Positions 7,834 to 16,978 of a stretch of 64,000 nucleotides of DNA are shown here, in pieces (position 1 is the first letter of the stretch; every line of letters starts with the position of its first letter). Where the stretch lies: assembly GCF_017592335.1 (NCBI RefSeq), contig NZ_JACNMP010000005.1, positions 108,983-172,982 on the forward strand. The letters run 5' to 3'. This DNA comes from Pseudaestuariivita rosea. GTDB lineage: Bacteria > Pseudomonadota > Alphaproteobacteria > Rhodobacterales > Rhodobacteraceae. Position numbers and translations under genes: made by a program. Under the pieces are notes generated by a model. That model had not been told where the DNA came from. It saw only the letters and a list, made by a program, of their open reading frames with translations, and ran no database searches.

Positions 7834-8471
7834 GGGTCACTGCTTTCAAACAATCTGAAAAAAGCGAAAGTTGTTTGATCGGGGTCGCTGTTTTCTGTAA
7901 GCGGATAGGGTTGTTTCCAGGTCTGGATGCAATTGAAATTACTGCGGTTTTTCTCGATCCAACCTGAATAATGTCTATGTTTGACATGAATGCTATCTGT
8001 TGTAGCGTCATGGTCAGACGCGTATATCAAAACATATTTTCCAGAGCTGTCAAAAAGCTTCTGCATATAGTCATCAAAAGTATCATCTTCGATCAAGTGG
8101 TATATGACGTCCAGAGACATCGATAGATCATATTGTCTTTTGTTCTTAAAGGTTTTCGTCAAATGAAATTGCCATTTTTCTCTATCAGAGAAACGCTTTC
8201 GGTTTTGCTTGACAACTTTCCGCGAAATATCAAGGCCTGTGTAATTAGAGAAATCGAAAAGTGACGCCTGATTTCCGTCACCACAGCCAAACTCTATCAC
8301 CGAGTTGATGGACTTTTCCTTGACCAAATCATTTATGACTTGGGCTTTGTATTCTGCCAACTTTCCGTAAGAACCTGCGCCAGAATTTTGCCCCGATATA
8401 TATCGCTTGTTCCAATATGAGCCGCTTGAAAAAGGTGTTTTCTTGGGCGGAGTGCGGCGAAATAATCTCAT
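7830..8471 (-). CDS. Class I SAM-dependent methyltransferase
   Basis: A 213-residue methyltransferase. The SAM-binding motif I is VIEFGCGDG (about residues 63-71), followed by the acidic residue in TGLDIS, and motif IV-like DLSMSLDVIYHL. The acceptor is unknown; the glycosyltransferase neighbour suggests a sugar or polysaccharide. It is noticeably AT-richer than sdhA and sdhB on either side and uses many AAA/AAT/TTT codons, pointing to horizontal origin. It sits between a glycosyltransferase and a remnant of its paralogue, within the sdh operon. CGCAGG lies upstream of the ATG. Confidence 0.8.
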   Translation of the reverse strand: MRLFRRTPPKKTPFSSGSYWNKRYISGQNSGAGSYGKLAEYKAQVINDLVKEKSINSVIEFGCGDGNQASLFDFSNYTGLDISRKVVKQNRKRFSDREKWQFHLTKTFKNKRQYDLSMSLDVIYHLIEDDTFDDYMQKLFDSSGKYVLIYASDHDATTDSIHVKHRHYSGWIEKNRSNFNCIQTWKQPYPLTENSDPDQTTFAFFRLFESSDP

Positions 8472-8474
8472 GAT

Positions 8475-8700
8475 TTACCTGCGTGAAATTTTTTCTGACA
8501 AAGCCTTCAACGCATCTTCGATCATGTGCGTATTATCGCGTTGATAGGTGTGACGATTTGAATTGTCCGGTGTGTCGTTTCGTGATCGATCCTTGTTGCA
8601 CCAGCGATATAGTGGATAACGACGACACTGGCCGACATGATGTCTATGATGCCACCAGTGACGGGTCAAGGGCCAAAGCAGCGTGTGTGCCGGACTTGCC
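8475..8700 (-). pseudogene. Possible remnant of a sugar-modification gene
   Basis: The minus-strand frame from about 8700 to the stop at 8475 reads like the C-terminal end of a real protein (RYPLYRWCNKDRSRNDT, then MIEDALKALSEKIS) but has no start or N-terminal domain of its own. It ends 3 bases before the methyltransferase start. I do not recognise the family. It fits the picture of a recombined polysaccharide gene block, but composition alone could produce such a frame. Confidence 0.3.
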
Positions 8701-9435
8701 CTAAAGCGTCTCACCTCGGTTTTTGACCTTAAAGGCGTATGTCCAGATTTCATCGGCAACGTGTTGTTTGTTCTGCTTGGTAAAGTCTTCGTAGATCGAT
8801 TCATCAAATCTGACCGTGCCCAGCCATTTTGCGGCCTTGGGCAGGGCGATGGGCGTTAAACCCTTCTCGAAACACCACTTAGCCAGCCGCACATCGACAA
8901 ATTTCTGGCTGTCCTTCATATATTCATAGGGCGGCATGTCGGCCGCTTTCAGGATCGCCGCGTTTGTTGCAACCTGATCGACGACAACCGGCTCATCCAA
9001 CTGATTATAGAATATGTAAACCTTACGATGATTTGCGATGTTTCTTGACTGAAGAAAGTCAAGCCACTTCCTCAGACTAAGTTTCGGCTTGCGATAGAGC
9101 GAGGCATGATAACCCGCAACAAACCCACCCGCACCAAGGGCTTCGAAACGTTCAACTGTCTTGCTGACATAGTCACTGGGATAAAGCAGATCATCGTCAA
9201 TCAGCAGTACATAGGTGGCGCCATCCAGTTCGGGATAAAACTTGCCGGCATCTTTGGTGTCATGGTCCGGGATGACCGCCCTTACATTCGGAAAGGACGC
9301 CAGTTGTTCCGGAATGCTGTCATATTCGTTCAGCACGACATTCAACAGGTCAACCTGAGATGCGATGCTGGTCACAACTGGCAGCAGATTTTCATGTCGG
9401 GGTGGATATGTTGCTAGATTTGCGACGATTGTCAT
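8701..9435 (-). CDS. Glycosyltransferase-like protein (family 2-like fold)
   Basis: A 244-residue cytoplasmic protein. The N-terminus MTIVANLATYPPR and the central LLIDDDLLYP (Asp triad, about residues 77-86) fit a GT-A fold glycosyltransferase with a DxD-type metal site. The C-terminal region KWLGTVRFDESIYEDFTKQ is duplicated in the remnant at 7673-7833. It would add a sugar to a surface glycan; donor and acceptor unknown. It stands 30 bases downstream of the lipoprotein gene, in line with the sdh operon, which is an unusual place for such a gene. Confidence 0.72.
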   Translation of the reverse strand: MTIVANLATYPPRHENLLPVVTSIASQVDLLNVVLNEYDSIPEQLASFPNVRAVIPDHDTKDAGKFYPELDGATYVLLIDDDLLYPSDYVSKTVERFEALGAGGFVAGYHASLYRKPKLSLRKWLDFLQSRNIANHRKVYIFYNQLDEPVVVDQVATNAAILKAADMPPYEYMKDSQKFVDVRLAKWCFEKGLTPIALPKAAKWLGTVRFDESIYEDFTKQNKQHVADEIWTYAFKVKNRGETL

Positions 9436-9465
9436 ATCGTTCTGACTTTCCTCGACCTCAAGATG

Positions 9466-9798
9466 TTATCGCGCATTAGCGATCAGAATAGGCAACGCAT
9501 CTTCGGCCATGCATGTGATCGTTTCAGGCCGTGTGGCGATTTCAACCACCAGGTTTGTCGTTTCCTGATCGATACCGGTCACGCTGGCGCTGGCGATGCG
9601 CAGGATTTCGCGGGCGGATGCGTTGTCGATGATACAGTCGGTCACAGGCTCGACGTTCGCACCGGGGAAACGGCGGTCTATGACGCGATTGACGACCTCT
9701 TTGGCCTCTTGTCGGGCCACCTGGTCGGCCAGGCCGTCGGGTTCACAGGCCGTTAGGAAAAGACCCGCGATCAGGGCCAACAAAACTTTGATACGCAT
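9466..9798 (-). CDS. Small lipoprotein of the sdh operon
   Basis: A 110-residue protein with a signal peptide [18 protein letters not shown] whose LTAC lipobox marks Cys18 as the lipidation site. It shares one base with the sdhA stop (TAATG), so it is translationally coupled to sdhA. Two more Cys residues (DCIID and TCMAE) may form a disulfide in the periplasm. A small protein of this kind is common beside sdhA in Rhodobacterales; its role is not established. Confidence 0.75.
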   Translation of the reverse strand: MRIKVLLALIAGLFLTACEPDGLADQVARQEAKEVVNRVIDRRFPGANVEPVTDCIIDNASAREILRIASASVTGIDQETTNLVVEIATRPETITCMAEDALPILIANAR

Positions 9799-11603
9799 TA
9801 ATAAACCCTTGCTTTTGGTGCGATTTTCTTAGGATCGATGCCGCCGTCATTATGGCTGGTCAGCGGGTTCAGGTGGACACCGCGGAAGCCAAGGCTGGCC
9901 TCATTTCCCTTAAACCAGATCAGCGAATGCTTGCGCCAGTTTTCATCATCGCGGTCTGGATAATCCTCATGCGCGTGGGCGCCGCGGCTTTCCTTGCGTG
10001 CCTCGGCCGCAACGATTGTCGCCACGGCGTTGGGCATCAGGTTCGCCAGTTCCAGAGTTTCCATCAGGTCCGAGTTCCAGATCAGCGATCGGTCGGTGAC
10101 GGCCAGATCGTCCATCTTGCCTGCGACGCCTTCCATTTTCTTGACACCCTCGGCCAATGTCTTATCGGTGCGGAAGACTGCCGCGTCGGCCTGCATGGTT
10201 TTCTGCATCTCAAGCCGCAACTCGGCCGTGGTGACTTGACCGGCGGCATAGCGCAATCCGTCAAAACGCGACAGGGCGGCCTCAATCGACCGTTTGTTTG
10301 GCGTGGGCACGGCGGTTGACGGATCAACGACCTGACCCGCCCGGATCGCAGCCGCACGGCCAAAGACCACAAGGTCGATCAGAGAGTTCGACCCCAGACG
10401 GTTCGCCCCGTGGACCGAGGCACAGCCAGCTTCGCCCACGGCCATCAGACCGGGCGCGACGTTGTCTGGGTCTTTCTTGGTGGGGGCCAGAACCTCGCCC
10501 CAGTAGTTCGTCGGGATACCGCCCATATTGTAGTGCACGGTCGGCAGCACGGGGATCGGTTCCTTGGTCACATCGACACCCGCAAAGATACGCGCGCTTT
10601 CTGAAATACCCGGCAGACGCAAGGCCAGCGTTTCGGGTGGCAGGTGGTTCAGGTGCAGGTGAATATGATCACCATCGGCCCCCACACCGCGGCCTTCGCG
10701 GATTTCCATCGTCATGCAGCGGCTGACGACATCGCGGCTGGCCAGATCCTTGTAGGTGGGCGCATACCGTTCCATAAAGCGTTCGCCTTCGGAATTGGTC
10801 AGATATCCGCCTTCGCCGCGTGCGCCTTCGGTGATCAGACAGCCTGCACCATAGATGCCGGTGGGGTGGAATTGCACGAACTCCATATCCTGCAGCGGCA
10901 GACCTGCGCGGGCGACCATACCACCACCGTCACCGGTGCAAGTATGCGCCGACGTCGCGCTGAAGTAGGCACGACCATAGCCACCAGTGGCCAGAACAAC
11001 CATTTTGGCAGCAAACAGATGCAATGTGCCGTCATCCAGTTTCCAGGCCAGAACGCCCTGACACTGGCCGTCCTCACTCATGATCAGATCAATGGCGAAG
11101 TATTCGATATAGAATTCGGCGTTGTTTTTCAGCGACTGACCGTAAAGCGTATGCAAGATCGCGTGACCGGTCCGGTCGGCGGCAGCACAGGTGCGTTGCA
11201 CGGGGGGACCTTCGCCAAATTCGGTCGTGTGTCCACCGAAGGGGCGCTGATAAATCGTGCCCTCTTCCGTTCGGCTGAAAGGCACGCCGTAGTGTTCCAG
11301 TTCATAGACCGCCTTGGGCGCTTCGCGGGCCAGATACTCCATTGCGTCGGTGTCACCCAGCCAGTCCGACCCTTTGACGGTATCATACATATGCCACTGC
11401 CAGTGGTCCGGCCCCATGTTCGACAAAGACGCGGCAATACCGCCCTGTGCCGCGACGGTGTGCGACCGCGTCGGGAAAACCTTGGTCACACAAGCAGTAC
11501 GCAGGCCCTGTTCGGCCATGCCCAATGTCGCCCGCAGTCCGGCGCCACCGGCCCCAACCACCACAACATCATATTCGTGGGTTTCGTAATCGTAGGCTGC
11601 CAT
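9798..11603 (-). CDS. sdhA: Succinate dehydrogenase flavoprotein subunit
   Basis: A 601-residue SdhA, full length. It shows the FAD-binding motif [14 protein letters not shown], the covalent-flavin His in [10 protein letters not shown], the substrate-site stretch [10 protein letters not shown], and SRDVVSR with the catalytic Arg region. It oxidises succinate to fumarate and hands electrons to SdhB. GGAG precedes the ATG. It lies 18 bases after sdhD and is coupled to the lipoprotein gene downstream. Covalent flavinylation needs SdhE, which is not in this window; the SDHAF4-like DUF1674 gene at 19470 may help assembly. Confidence 0.97.
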   Translation of the reverse strand: MAAYDYETHEYDVVVVGAGGAGLRATLGMAEQGLRTACVTKVFPTRSHTVAAQGGIAASLSNMGPDHWQWHMYDTVKGSDWLGDTDAMEYLAREAPKAVYELEHYGVPFSRTEEGTIYQRPFGGHTTEFGEGPPVQRTCAAADRTGHAILHTLYGQSLKNNAEFYIEYFAIDLIMSEDGQCQGVLAWKLDDGTLHLFAAKMVVLATGGYGRAYFSATSAHTCTGDGGGMVARAGLPLQDMEFVQFHPTGIYGAGCLITEGARGEGGYLTNSEGERFMERYAPTYKDLASRDVVSRCMTMEIREGRGVGADGDHIHLHLNHLPPETLALRLPGISESARIFAGVDVTKEPIPVLPTVHYNMGGIPTNYWGEVLAPTKKDPDNVAPGLMAVGEAGCASVHGANRLGSNSLIDLVVFGRAAAIRAGQVVDPSTAVPTPNKRSIEAALSRFDGLRYAAGQVTTAELRLEMQKTMQADAAVFRTDKTLAEGVKKMEGVAGKMDDLAVTDRSLIWNSDLMETLELANLMPNAVATIVAAEARKESRGAHAHEDYPDRDDENWRKHSLIWFKGNEASLGFRGVHLNPLTSHNDGGIDPKKIAPKARVY

Positions 11604-11621
11604 AAAAGTTGCTCCGATCCG

Positions 11622-11993
11622 TTAAAGCGCGATGCGCGCGATGGCGAAAAGACCTGTGCCTGCAGCTGCATAGCTTAGGCAGATCATAGCGATGATCAGG
11701 ACTTTGCGCATTATACCATGGACGTAGTCCTCGATCAGGACCTGAACGCCGTTTTTGAAGTGCATGAACCCGACAACCAGCGTTAGTGCTGCGACGATGG
11801 CGGGGAAGGGGCGGGCAAAGTACGCCACGACCGCCTCATGCGGTTGGCCCAGCATCGGGCCAAAGGTGAAGATGAACAGGGGCACCAGAACCAGCAGACC
11901 AGCTGAGCTGACCATCATGTTCCAATGATGTTGGGTGCCCTCTTTGGCCGACCCCATGCCGCTGGCGCGTTTACGATCTGTCAGAAAAGCCAT
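11622..11993 (-). CDS. sdhD: Succinate dehydrogenase membrane anchor subunit
   Basis: A 123-residue protein with three predicted membrane helices (about residues 27-47, 60-80 and 96-118). The GTQHHWNMM stretch and RDRKRASGMGSAKEG-type N-terminus match alphaproteobacterial SdhD. With SdhC it holds heme b and the quinone site. It is 12 bases from sdhC and 18 bases from sdhA in the same operon. Confidence 0.9.
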   Translation of the reverse strand: MAFLTDRKRASGMGSAKEGTQHHWNMMVSSAGLLVLVPLFIFTFGPMLGQPHEAVVAYFARPFPAIVAALTLVVGFMHFKNGVQVLIEDYVHGIMRKVLIIAMICLSYAAAGTGLFAIARIAL

Positions 11994-12005
11994 TTCGTGT
12001 TCCCC

Positions 12006-12389
12006 TTACACAATCGCGATGGTCAGAAGTGTCAGCACCAGCGACCCACCAATCATGATATAGCCCATCATGTATGAGCTATCCAAATCCAGGCCGTACC
12101 CCATATCCCAGACCAGATGGCGCAAACCGCCCAGAAGGTGATACCAAAGCGCCCAGACCGACCCCAGCATGACCAGATCGCCAAACCAGGATGTGATCAC
12201 GCCATCGGCGACCGCAAAATATTCCGGTCCGGTCGCAGCGGCAAGGAACCACCACACCACCAACAGTGCGCCAATCAGCAGTGCATTTCCGGTAACGCGT
12301 ACGAAAATCGACGTCATCGAGGTCATCTGAGGGCGATATATCGTCAAATGCGGCGAAAGCGGGCGGTTGCCCCGGTTCACATCGGCCAT
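12006..12389 (-). CDS. sdhC: Succinate dehydrogenase cytochrome b556 subunit
   Basis: A 127-residue SdhC with the family signature NRGNRPLSPHLTIYRPQ near the N-terminus, SIFVRVTGNALL (quinone-site Ser/Arg region) and HLLGGLRHLVWD, which contains the heme-ligand His. Three membrane helices are visible. I chose the ATG at 12389, preceded by GGGA, rather than the in-frame ATG at 12401, which has no ribosome site; family members usually start at this point. It is the first gene of the operon; a perfect TTGTGATCACAA palindrome lies about 120 bases upstream. Confidence 0.9.
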   Translation of the reverse strand: MADVNRGNRPLSPHLTIYRPQMTSMTSIFVRVTGNALLIGALLVVWWFLAAATGPEYFAVADGVITSWFGDLVMLGSVWALWYHLLGGLRHLVWDMGYGLDLDSSYMMGYIMIGGSLVLTLLTIAIV

Positions 12390-12506
12390 TGCGGTTCCCA
12401 TCGTTTATTTTGTTTGACCCTTTGATACTGATTTTTTCGTCGCTGTCACGTGCCGCAAGCGGATTTAGGCGCGGTTTGATGGCGCAGACAGGCAGTTTTT
12501 AGTAGC

Positions 12507-12518
12507 TTGTGATCACAA
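12507..12518. promoter_or_regulatory. TTGTGATCACAA palindrome upstream of sdhC
   Basis: A perfect 12-bp palindrome in the 181-base gap between puuD (3' end) and sdhC (5' end). Its position and symmetry suggest an operator for the sdh operon. The sequence resembles operators of GntR-type or CRP/FNR-type regulators only loosely, so I do not name the protein. Confidence 0.45.
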
Positions 12519-12570
12519 AAATAAGAAATGATGTCACGAACTTAGGTTATGGGAAAGTCTGATTTGTGAA

Positions 12571-13788
12571 TCAGTTTACCGATTGAAACCAAGCTATGAT
12601 TTTGGCGCGCTCATCGTCTTCCATATAGGACAGGTTCGCAGGTGGCATCGCATGACTGACCCCGGATTGCAGGTAAATGGCACGCGCCTGTTGGGCAATC
12701 TGCGCCTCGGTTTCCAGCATAACACCCTTGGGCGGCCAATGCAGACCTGACCATACGGGTTCGCGTGCGTGGCACATGGAACAGCGGCCCAGAACGATAT
12801 CGTGGACCTCATCAAAGCCATCAGCCGCGGCAAAACGCTGCGCGGTTTCCGTCATCGCCTGATCGTCCTGATTTTGAAACAGCGGCGCGGTGGACAGCCA
12901 GGCAATGATCAGAAACAGGATCGCGGTCGCAGCCCAGGTCCAGGTCGGATTGCCCTGTTTCGCGTGGATGGTGTTGAAATAATGCCGGATCGTAACACCC
13001 ATCAGAAACACAAGGCTGGCAATCAACCAGTTGTATTCGCTGGCAAAAGCCAACGGATAATGGTTGCTAAGCATCAAAAACAGCACCGGCAGCGTCAGAT
13101 AGTTGTTGTGGGTGGACCGTTGCTTGGCGATTTTGCCGTACTTCGCGTCGGGCGTGCGACCGGCCAACAGATCTGCCACAACAATCTTCTGGTTCGGGAT
13201 GATAATCATGAAGACATTCGCCGACATGATCGTCGCGGTAAAAGCCCCCAGATGCAGCAGCGCCGCGCGGCCGGAAAACACCTGCGTATAGAAATACGCC
13301 ATGCCCACCAGAATGATGTACAGCACGATCATCAGCCGGGTGTTATTGTCGCCCAAGGGGCTATTGCAGATCAGGTCATAGGCCAGCCATCCAAGCCCAA
13401 GCGACGCCAGCGAAATAAGGACCCCGGCCCAGACCGGAATATCTAGCACATTTGCGTCGATCAGATAGAACTCGGCCCCAAGGTAATAGACCAGAACCAA
13501 CAGGGCAAAACCACTTAGCCAGGTCGCATAGCTTTCCCATTTGAACCAGATCAGGTCATCCGGCATGCGTTCGGGCGCGACCATATATTTCTGAATGTGA
13601 TAAAACCCGCCGCCGTGCACCTGCCATTCTTCGCCATCTGCACCGGTTTCCAGCCTGCGATCGCGGCGCAGCCCCAGATCAAGGGCGATGAAATAGAAAG
13701 AAGACCCAATCCACGCAATCGCTGTGATCACATGTAACCAGCGCACCGCAAATTCAAGCCAGGCGCCCATGACGGCGAAGTCATACAT
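12571..13788 (-). CDS. puuD: Urate hydroxylase PuuD-type membrane cytochrome c protein
   Basis: A 405-residue fusion: about eight membrane helices over residues 1-300 (WLHVITAIAWIGSSFYFIA first) followed by a periplasmic cytochrome c domain whose heme site is CSMCH, with the likely axial Met in GVSHAMPPANL. PuuD proteins convert urate to 5-hydroxyisourate using an electron-transport-linked mechanism instead of oxygen-dependent uricase. No other purine-degradation genes are seen nearby. It lies just upstream of sdhC on the same strand but with a 181-base gap, so it is probably a separate transcript. An inverted repeat lies just before its start. Confidence 0.85.
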   Translation of the reverse strand: MYDFAVMGAWLEFAVRWLHVITAIAWIGSSFYFIALDLGLRRDRRLETGADGEEWQVHGGGFYHIQKYMVAPERMPDDLIWFKWESYATWLSGFALLVLVYYLGAEFYLIDANVLDIPVWAGVLISLASLGLGWLAYDLICNSPLGDNNTRLMIVLYIILVGMAYFYTQVFSGRAALLHLGAFTATIMSANVFMIIIPNQKIVVADLLAGRTPDAKYGKIAKQRSTHNNYLTLPVLFLMLSNHYPLAFASEYNWLIASLVFLMGVTIRHYFNTIHAKQGNPTWTWAATAILFLIIAWLSTAPLFQNQDDQAMTETAQRFAAADGFDEVHDIVLGRCSMCHAREPVWSGLHWPPKGVMLETEAQIAQQARAIYLQSGVSHAMPPANLSYMEDDERAKIIAWFQSVN

Positions 13789-13797
13789 AAAGAAAAA

Positions 13798-13838
13798 CCC
13801 GTTCCACTTTTGGTGTCAGTTGAAACCAGTGAAACGGG
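13798..13838. promoter_or_regulatory. Inverted repeat upstream of puuD
   Basis: CCCGTTCCACT and AGTGAAACGGG form an 11-base inverted repeat with one mismatch and a 19-base spacer, 10 bases upstream of the puuD start. Being directly over the likely leader it may be an operator or a leader hairpin. Confidence 0.35.
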
Positions 13839-13851
13839 ATTTACCAGAGGC

Positions 13852-13883
13852 AAGACGCCACATTCGAACAATTGTGGCGTCTT
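13852..13883. terminator. Strong hairpin after the DUF2793 gene
   Basis: AAGACGCCAC and GTGGCGTCTT form a perfect 10-bp stem with a 12-base AT-rich loop, 22 bases past the stop of the minus-strand DUF2793 gene. The T-run (TGATGTTTATTTTT) is on the plus-strand side, so it would be a classical terminator only for plus-strand transcripts; for the DUF2793 gene it is at least a 3' hairpin. Confidence 0.5.
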
Positions 13884-13905
13884 TGATGTTTATTTTTGCA
13901 GTCGG

Positions 13906-15315
13906 TTACAGATAGATGCCGCCTGCGCTTTCGGTTCCGGCGGTGTCGCCCGGCAGGTAAGCGGCACCCTGTCCACCGATGTTGATCACGCTGCCCGCCC
14001 AACTGTCATACCGCTTACCGGTGGCAGCGCCTGTGAAGGTCACACCAGAAAACTCGGCGACACTGGCAGTAAAGCTACCGAGGAACTGCGATGCAAAGGT
14101 GGGCGTATTGGTCAGGGTGATCTGCGCATTTGAGACCTGCAGCGATGACATATGGCGCAGATTGATGTGGCTATCCGCGTCGCCAGCGATTTCGCAATCA
14201 CCGGTGACCGCGCAGTGCCCACGGTCCAGCTGAACATGCGCGCCCGAGGCGGGGCCAAAGCGAATGTTCTGATAGCTGACCATCGCACCATCGTGCACGG
14301 TGATGCAGTGACCGCTGTTTGTTTCCAGCGTCATCCCTTGCAGCCGCAAACGCCCCGCGGAAACTGCAAAAAGATCGGACGCGCCGTTGATGACAACCGC
14401 CGCCGGATCGGTCAGATTGCCGATGACTTCGATTGCTTCAGCCTCAGGTACAGCTTGGTTAACGACAAGCGGACCGGTCAGGGCATGGGTGCCGTCCGCC
14501 AATTGCAGCCGCACCGCGTATCCACCCGCATCAACGCCCATCACATGCTGCAGACCGCGCGCAATTGTGGCGTAAGGCGCGGTAATGCCGTCATTCTGAT
14601 CATCGCCCGCCACCGGATCAATCAGCACCGTCAGATCAGCGGTCAACTGCGGTCTGACACCGCCCGAGGGGAAAGCGACCATGCCGTTTTGATGATCAAT
14701 AGCTATAGCGGTGAACCAGTTTGAGCCATCGCTGACCTTGATCTCAAAATCATTCGAGCCCGCCAGACCCATCTCGGCATAACCGGTCCAGGCGCTTTGC
14801 ATCAGAAGCGATGCGGTGTCGGACTGACTGTTCTTGTTCAGCTTCAACTGATGACCCGCGCCTGCGTGGCTCAGCAGCGTGGCATCGGCCGCAACCGCCA
14901 GTCTGTTAGTTGCGTCAGCGGTTGTGTTGATCCCGACACCGGGCAGATTGGCCAGGTCATCAGCCTGTAAGCCGCCGGACACCTTCACCCAGACTGACCC
15001 ATCGAAGGCCATCAGTTCAGTCGTCGCCAGAACAAAGCACCGCCAACCCGCAGCCGCTTCGATAAACACCCAGGACCCGCTTTCGGATTGTGCAATCTTA
15101 CCAGCGTGTCCAGCCCATGCGCCGGTCGCGCCGTTTGGAACGATGTAACGGTCGCCTTCTGCGGCGGCAGCGGGCGGGTCCGTACGATCGGCCGCAACGG
15201 CGGTCAACTGAACAATCGTATCCAGCGTGCGGATTGCTTCGTTGTGGGTCACATGCTTTTGCGCTTGCGAGGGCTGGATATAAGGCAGTGACAAGATTGG
15301 CGATGTGTCTGACAT
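13906..15315 (-). CDS. DUF2793 domain protein with beta-helix C-terminus
   Basis: A 469-residue protein. The N-terminal ~110 residues (LPYIQPSQAQKHVTHNEA, then EGDRYIVPNGATGAWAGH) are the DUF2793 domain seen in phage-derived or gene-transfer-agent-like structural proteins of Rhodobacterales. The remainder, from about residue 240, has many short beta-strand and turn repeats (DPVAGDDQNDGI, QLADGTHALTGPLVVNQ) typical of right-handed beta-helix fibre or pectate-lyase-like folds. This suggests a tail-fibre or surface-binding protein. No other phage genes are next to it, so it may be a domesticated or orphan gene. Confidence 0.7.
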   Translation of the reverse strand: MSDTSPILSLPYIQPSQAQKHVTHNEAIRTLDTIVQLTAVAADRTDPPAAAAEGDRYIVPNGATGAWAGHAGKIAQSESGSWVFIEAAAGWRCFVLATTELMAFDGSVWVKVSGGLQADDLANLPGVGINTTADATNRLAVAADATLLSHAGAGHQLKLNKNSQSDTASLLMQSAWTGYAEMGLAGSNDFEIKVSDGSNWFTAIAIDHQNGMVAFPSGGVRPQLTADLTVLIDPVAGDDQNDGITAPYATIARGLQHVMGVDAGGYAVRLQLADGTHALTGPLVVNQAVPEAEAIEVIGNLTDPAAVVINGASDLFAVSAGRLRLQGMTLETNSGHCITVHDGAMVSYQNIRFGPASGAHVQLDRGHCAVTGDCEIAGDADSHINLRHMSSLQVSNAQITLTNTPTFASQFLGSFTASVAEFSGVTFTGAATGKRYDSWAGSVINIGGQGAAYLPGDTAGTESAGGIYL

Positions 15316-15416
15316 CGGGGCCTCCGGTTCATGAAAACGTTGGGCCGAATAGACACTTCAAATAGCTGCTTAGTTCTTACCGAACCGTTCCGCGCGTTAA
15401 GAAAGTATTAGGAAAA

Positions 15417-15436
15417 TGGGCGCCTTACGACGCCCA
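15417..15436 (-). terminator. Terminator of the glycerophosphodiesterase gene
   Basis: TGGGCG and CGCCCA pair around an 8-base loop 10 bases after the minus-strand stop at 15446, followed on that strand by TTTTCC. A short but plausible intrinsic terminator. Confidence 0.5.
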
Positions 15437-15445
15437 AAATCCGGA

Positions 15446-16660
15446 TTACTCCAGACCCATGCAATTCGCATAATAGGTGATGGTCGCAGGCCAGTCGCTG
15501 AAAATGCCAACAACACCAACGTCTTGGGCCAGCACATCGATCAGTTCGTACATCACGCCATCGCTGTCGGTCACTTCGGCGATCGACTGATAATACCAGC
15601 CACCCCCGCGCACCAGCGGGCCTGACCGTTCAATCGTCCAGGTGATGATGTTCAGCCCGGCGGCACTGGCTTCGCGGGCCCAAAGCGATGGAACAATTTC
15701 ACCATTTTCGACTGTGACCAGAACCCAGGTGGGGGGCGCGATATAATTGATGCCCATCTCCTTGTACTCAGCCATGGTCTGTGGCCAGGTCGAGGCGTCC
15801 ATCGGGTCCCACTCCTCCAGATCATAGTGATCAATCAGGTAAACGGCCTGCGCCCCGAATTCCGGTTCATTTTCAATCCAGTACAGAACATCTTCCAGAT
15901 TGAAGGACTGCGCCCAAACATCCGACGCCGGAACGCCAGCAGCTTTGTATTCATCAATCAGTTTCTGCGCATAATCCTGCTGGCTGAAGCCCTCAAACGG
16001 CATCTCAGCCGATGGCGTTTTCAGCTCGGGCGTGAACTTCGCGCCCAGTGACCGGAACAGTTCAATCGATTCTGCGTGCGTCATCAGCGTCGCGGGCTCG
16101 GCCGAATACAGATCGGTGCGCCAGTCAGCCGTGCCGCCCAGATACTCTTCCACCATCATGGCCTGGCTGTTCGATGCATCCATTTTCGGTGTCAGCGTCC
16201 GGTATTCGGCCAATGTTATTTCAGACGTACGGCATTCCGCCGTTGCATTCGTATCGCCGCTTGCGGGCGAAAACGGCGTGATGCAGGTATCGGCCAGATC
16301 AGTTGCAAGAATATTGGTTGTCGTATGCAGATCATTCTGCGCGTGACGGCAAACCAGTTCCTTATCCTGGGTAAAGGTCACGTCGCATTCCAGAATACCT
16401 GCGCCCATCCGCGCTGCAGCCAGATTTGATTCGACTGTATGTTCCGGAAATTGCATCGGTGCACCGCGATGCCCGATCGAAAAGTCGGATTTTTCAAAAG
16501 GCCCGGTCGCACAGGACAGCAGCCTTTCCTTCAGTTCGCCATCCTCCATACGATCAATCAGATAATATGGACGTGGGCCAAGATCGACGACATCCGCCGT
16601 CACCGGCAAACCACAGGCCAGAATAATACCACCTGTCAGGGCAAGTCTTAGATTTTTCAT
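15446..16660 (-). CDS. Periplasmic glycerophosphodiester phosphodiesterase
   Basis: A 404-residue GDPD with an N-terminal signal peptide ([19 protein letters not shown], cleavage near residue 22). Catalytic features of the GlpQ type are visible: [14 protein letters not shown] (His, Arg and Glu), [11 protein letters not shown] (Glu/Asp metal ligands) and CRHAQNDL (second His). It would cleave glycerophosphodiesters to glycerol 3-phosphate and an alcohol in the periplasm. It sits near psd-pssA-pmtA, which makes the phospholipids whose headgroups it may recycle, but is on the other strand and not in the same operon. Confidence 0.88.
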   Translation of the reverse strand: MKNLRLALTGGIILACGLPVTADVVDLGPRPYYLIDRMEDGELKERLLSCATGPFEKSDFSIGHRGAPMQFPEHTVESNLAAARMGAGILECDVTFTQDKELVCRHAQNDLHTTTNILATDLADTCITPFSPASGDTNATAECRTSEITLAEYRTLTPKMDASNSQAMMVEEYLGGTADWRTDLYSAEPATLMTHAESIELFRSLGAKFTPELKTPSAEMPFEGFSQQDYAQKLIDEYKAAGVPASDVWAQSFNLEDVLYWIENEPEFGAQAVYLIDHYDLEEWDPMDASTWPQTMAEYKEMGINYIAPPTWVLVTVENGEIVPSLWAREASAAGLNIITWTIERSGPLVRGGGWYYQSIAEVTDSDGVMYELIDVLAQDVGVVGIFSDWPATITYYANCMGLE

Positions 16661-16743
16661 TGATATTCCCCAGTTTTACTTCGTTTTAACGGTAAACACC
16701 GGAGACATGATAGTATTATGACACCGCTATCAGGGTGTGCGGC

Positions 16744-16769
16744 GCGGCAGATACCTGGTTATCTGCCGC
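16744..16769. terminator. Perfect hairpin upstream of the GDPD gene
   Basis: GCGGCAGATA and TATCTGCCGC form a perfect 10-bp stem around CCTGGT. It lies between the small minus-strand ORF ending at 16832 and the GDPD start at 16660. No T-run follows on the minus strand, so it is a terminator or RNA-structure candidate only. Confidence 0.4.
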
Positions 16770-16831
16770 AGGCCGACTTCTGAATGACCCGATTATCCCC
16801 AGGGCCATTCATTCCATCAGAGCAGAGGAAA

Positions 16832-16978
16832 TCAGTTGTCGTCGCTTGTATCGATCAGCCAGCCGCCGGGGCCGGCCACATCATCAGGCAGAACAACCTT
16901 GGCCAATTCGTAAATTGTGCAAACGGCCAGCAGGCTCATTGCAATTTCAAAAAACGTAATTTGCAGGATCGGGTCCAT
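16832..16978 (-). CDS. Small membrane protein, 48 residues
   Basis: A short frame from ATG at 16978 to TGA at 16832. It encodes one hydrophobic helix (FFEIAMSLLAVCTIYELAKV) followed by a short polar tail ending VAGPGGWLIDTSDDN. AAGG lies upstream of the start. The hydrophobic helix with a clean polar end and the otherwise empty 708-base gap (16661-17368) support coding, but I know no family for it. The rest of the gap shows only the hairpin at 16744-16769. Confidence 0.45.
   Translation of the reverse strand: MDPILQITFFEIAMSLLAVCTIYELAKVVLPDDVAGPGGWLIDTSDDN

Noticed and set aside
10644..11678. 344-codon plus-strand frame opposite sdhA
   Set aside because: Antisense shadow of sdhA; no domain, no ribosome site.
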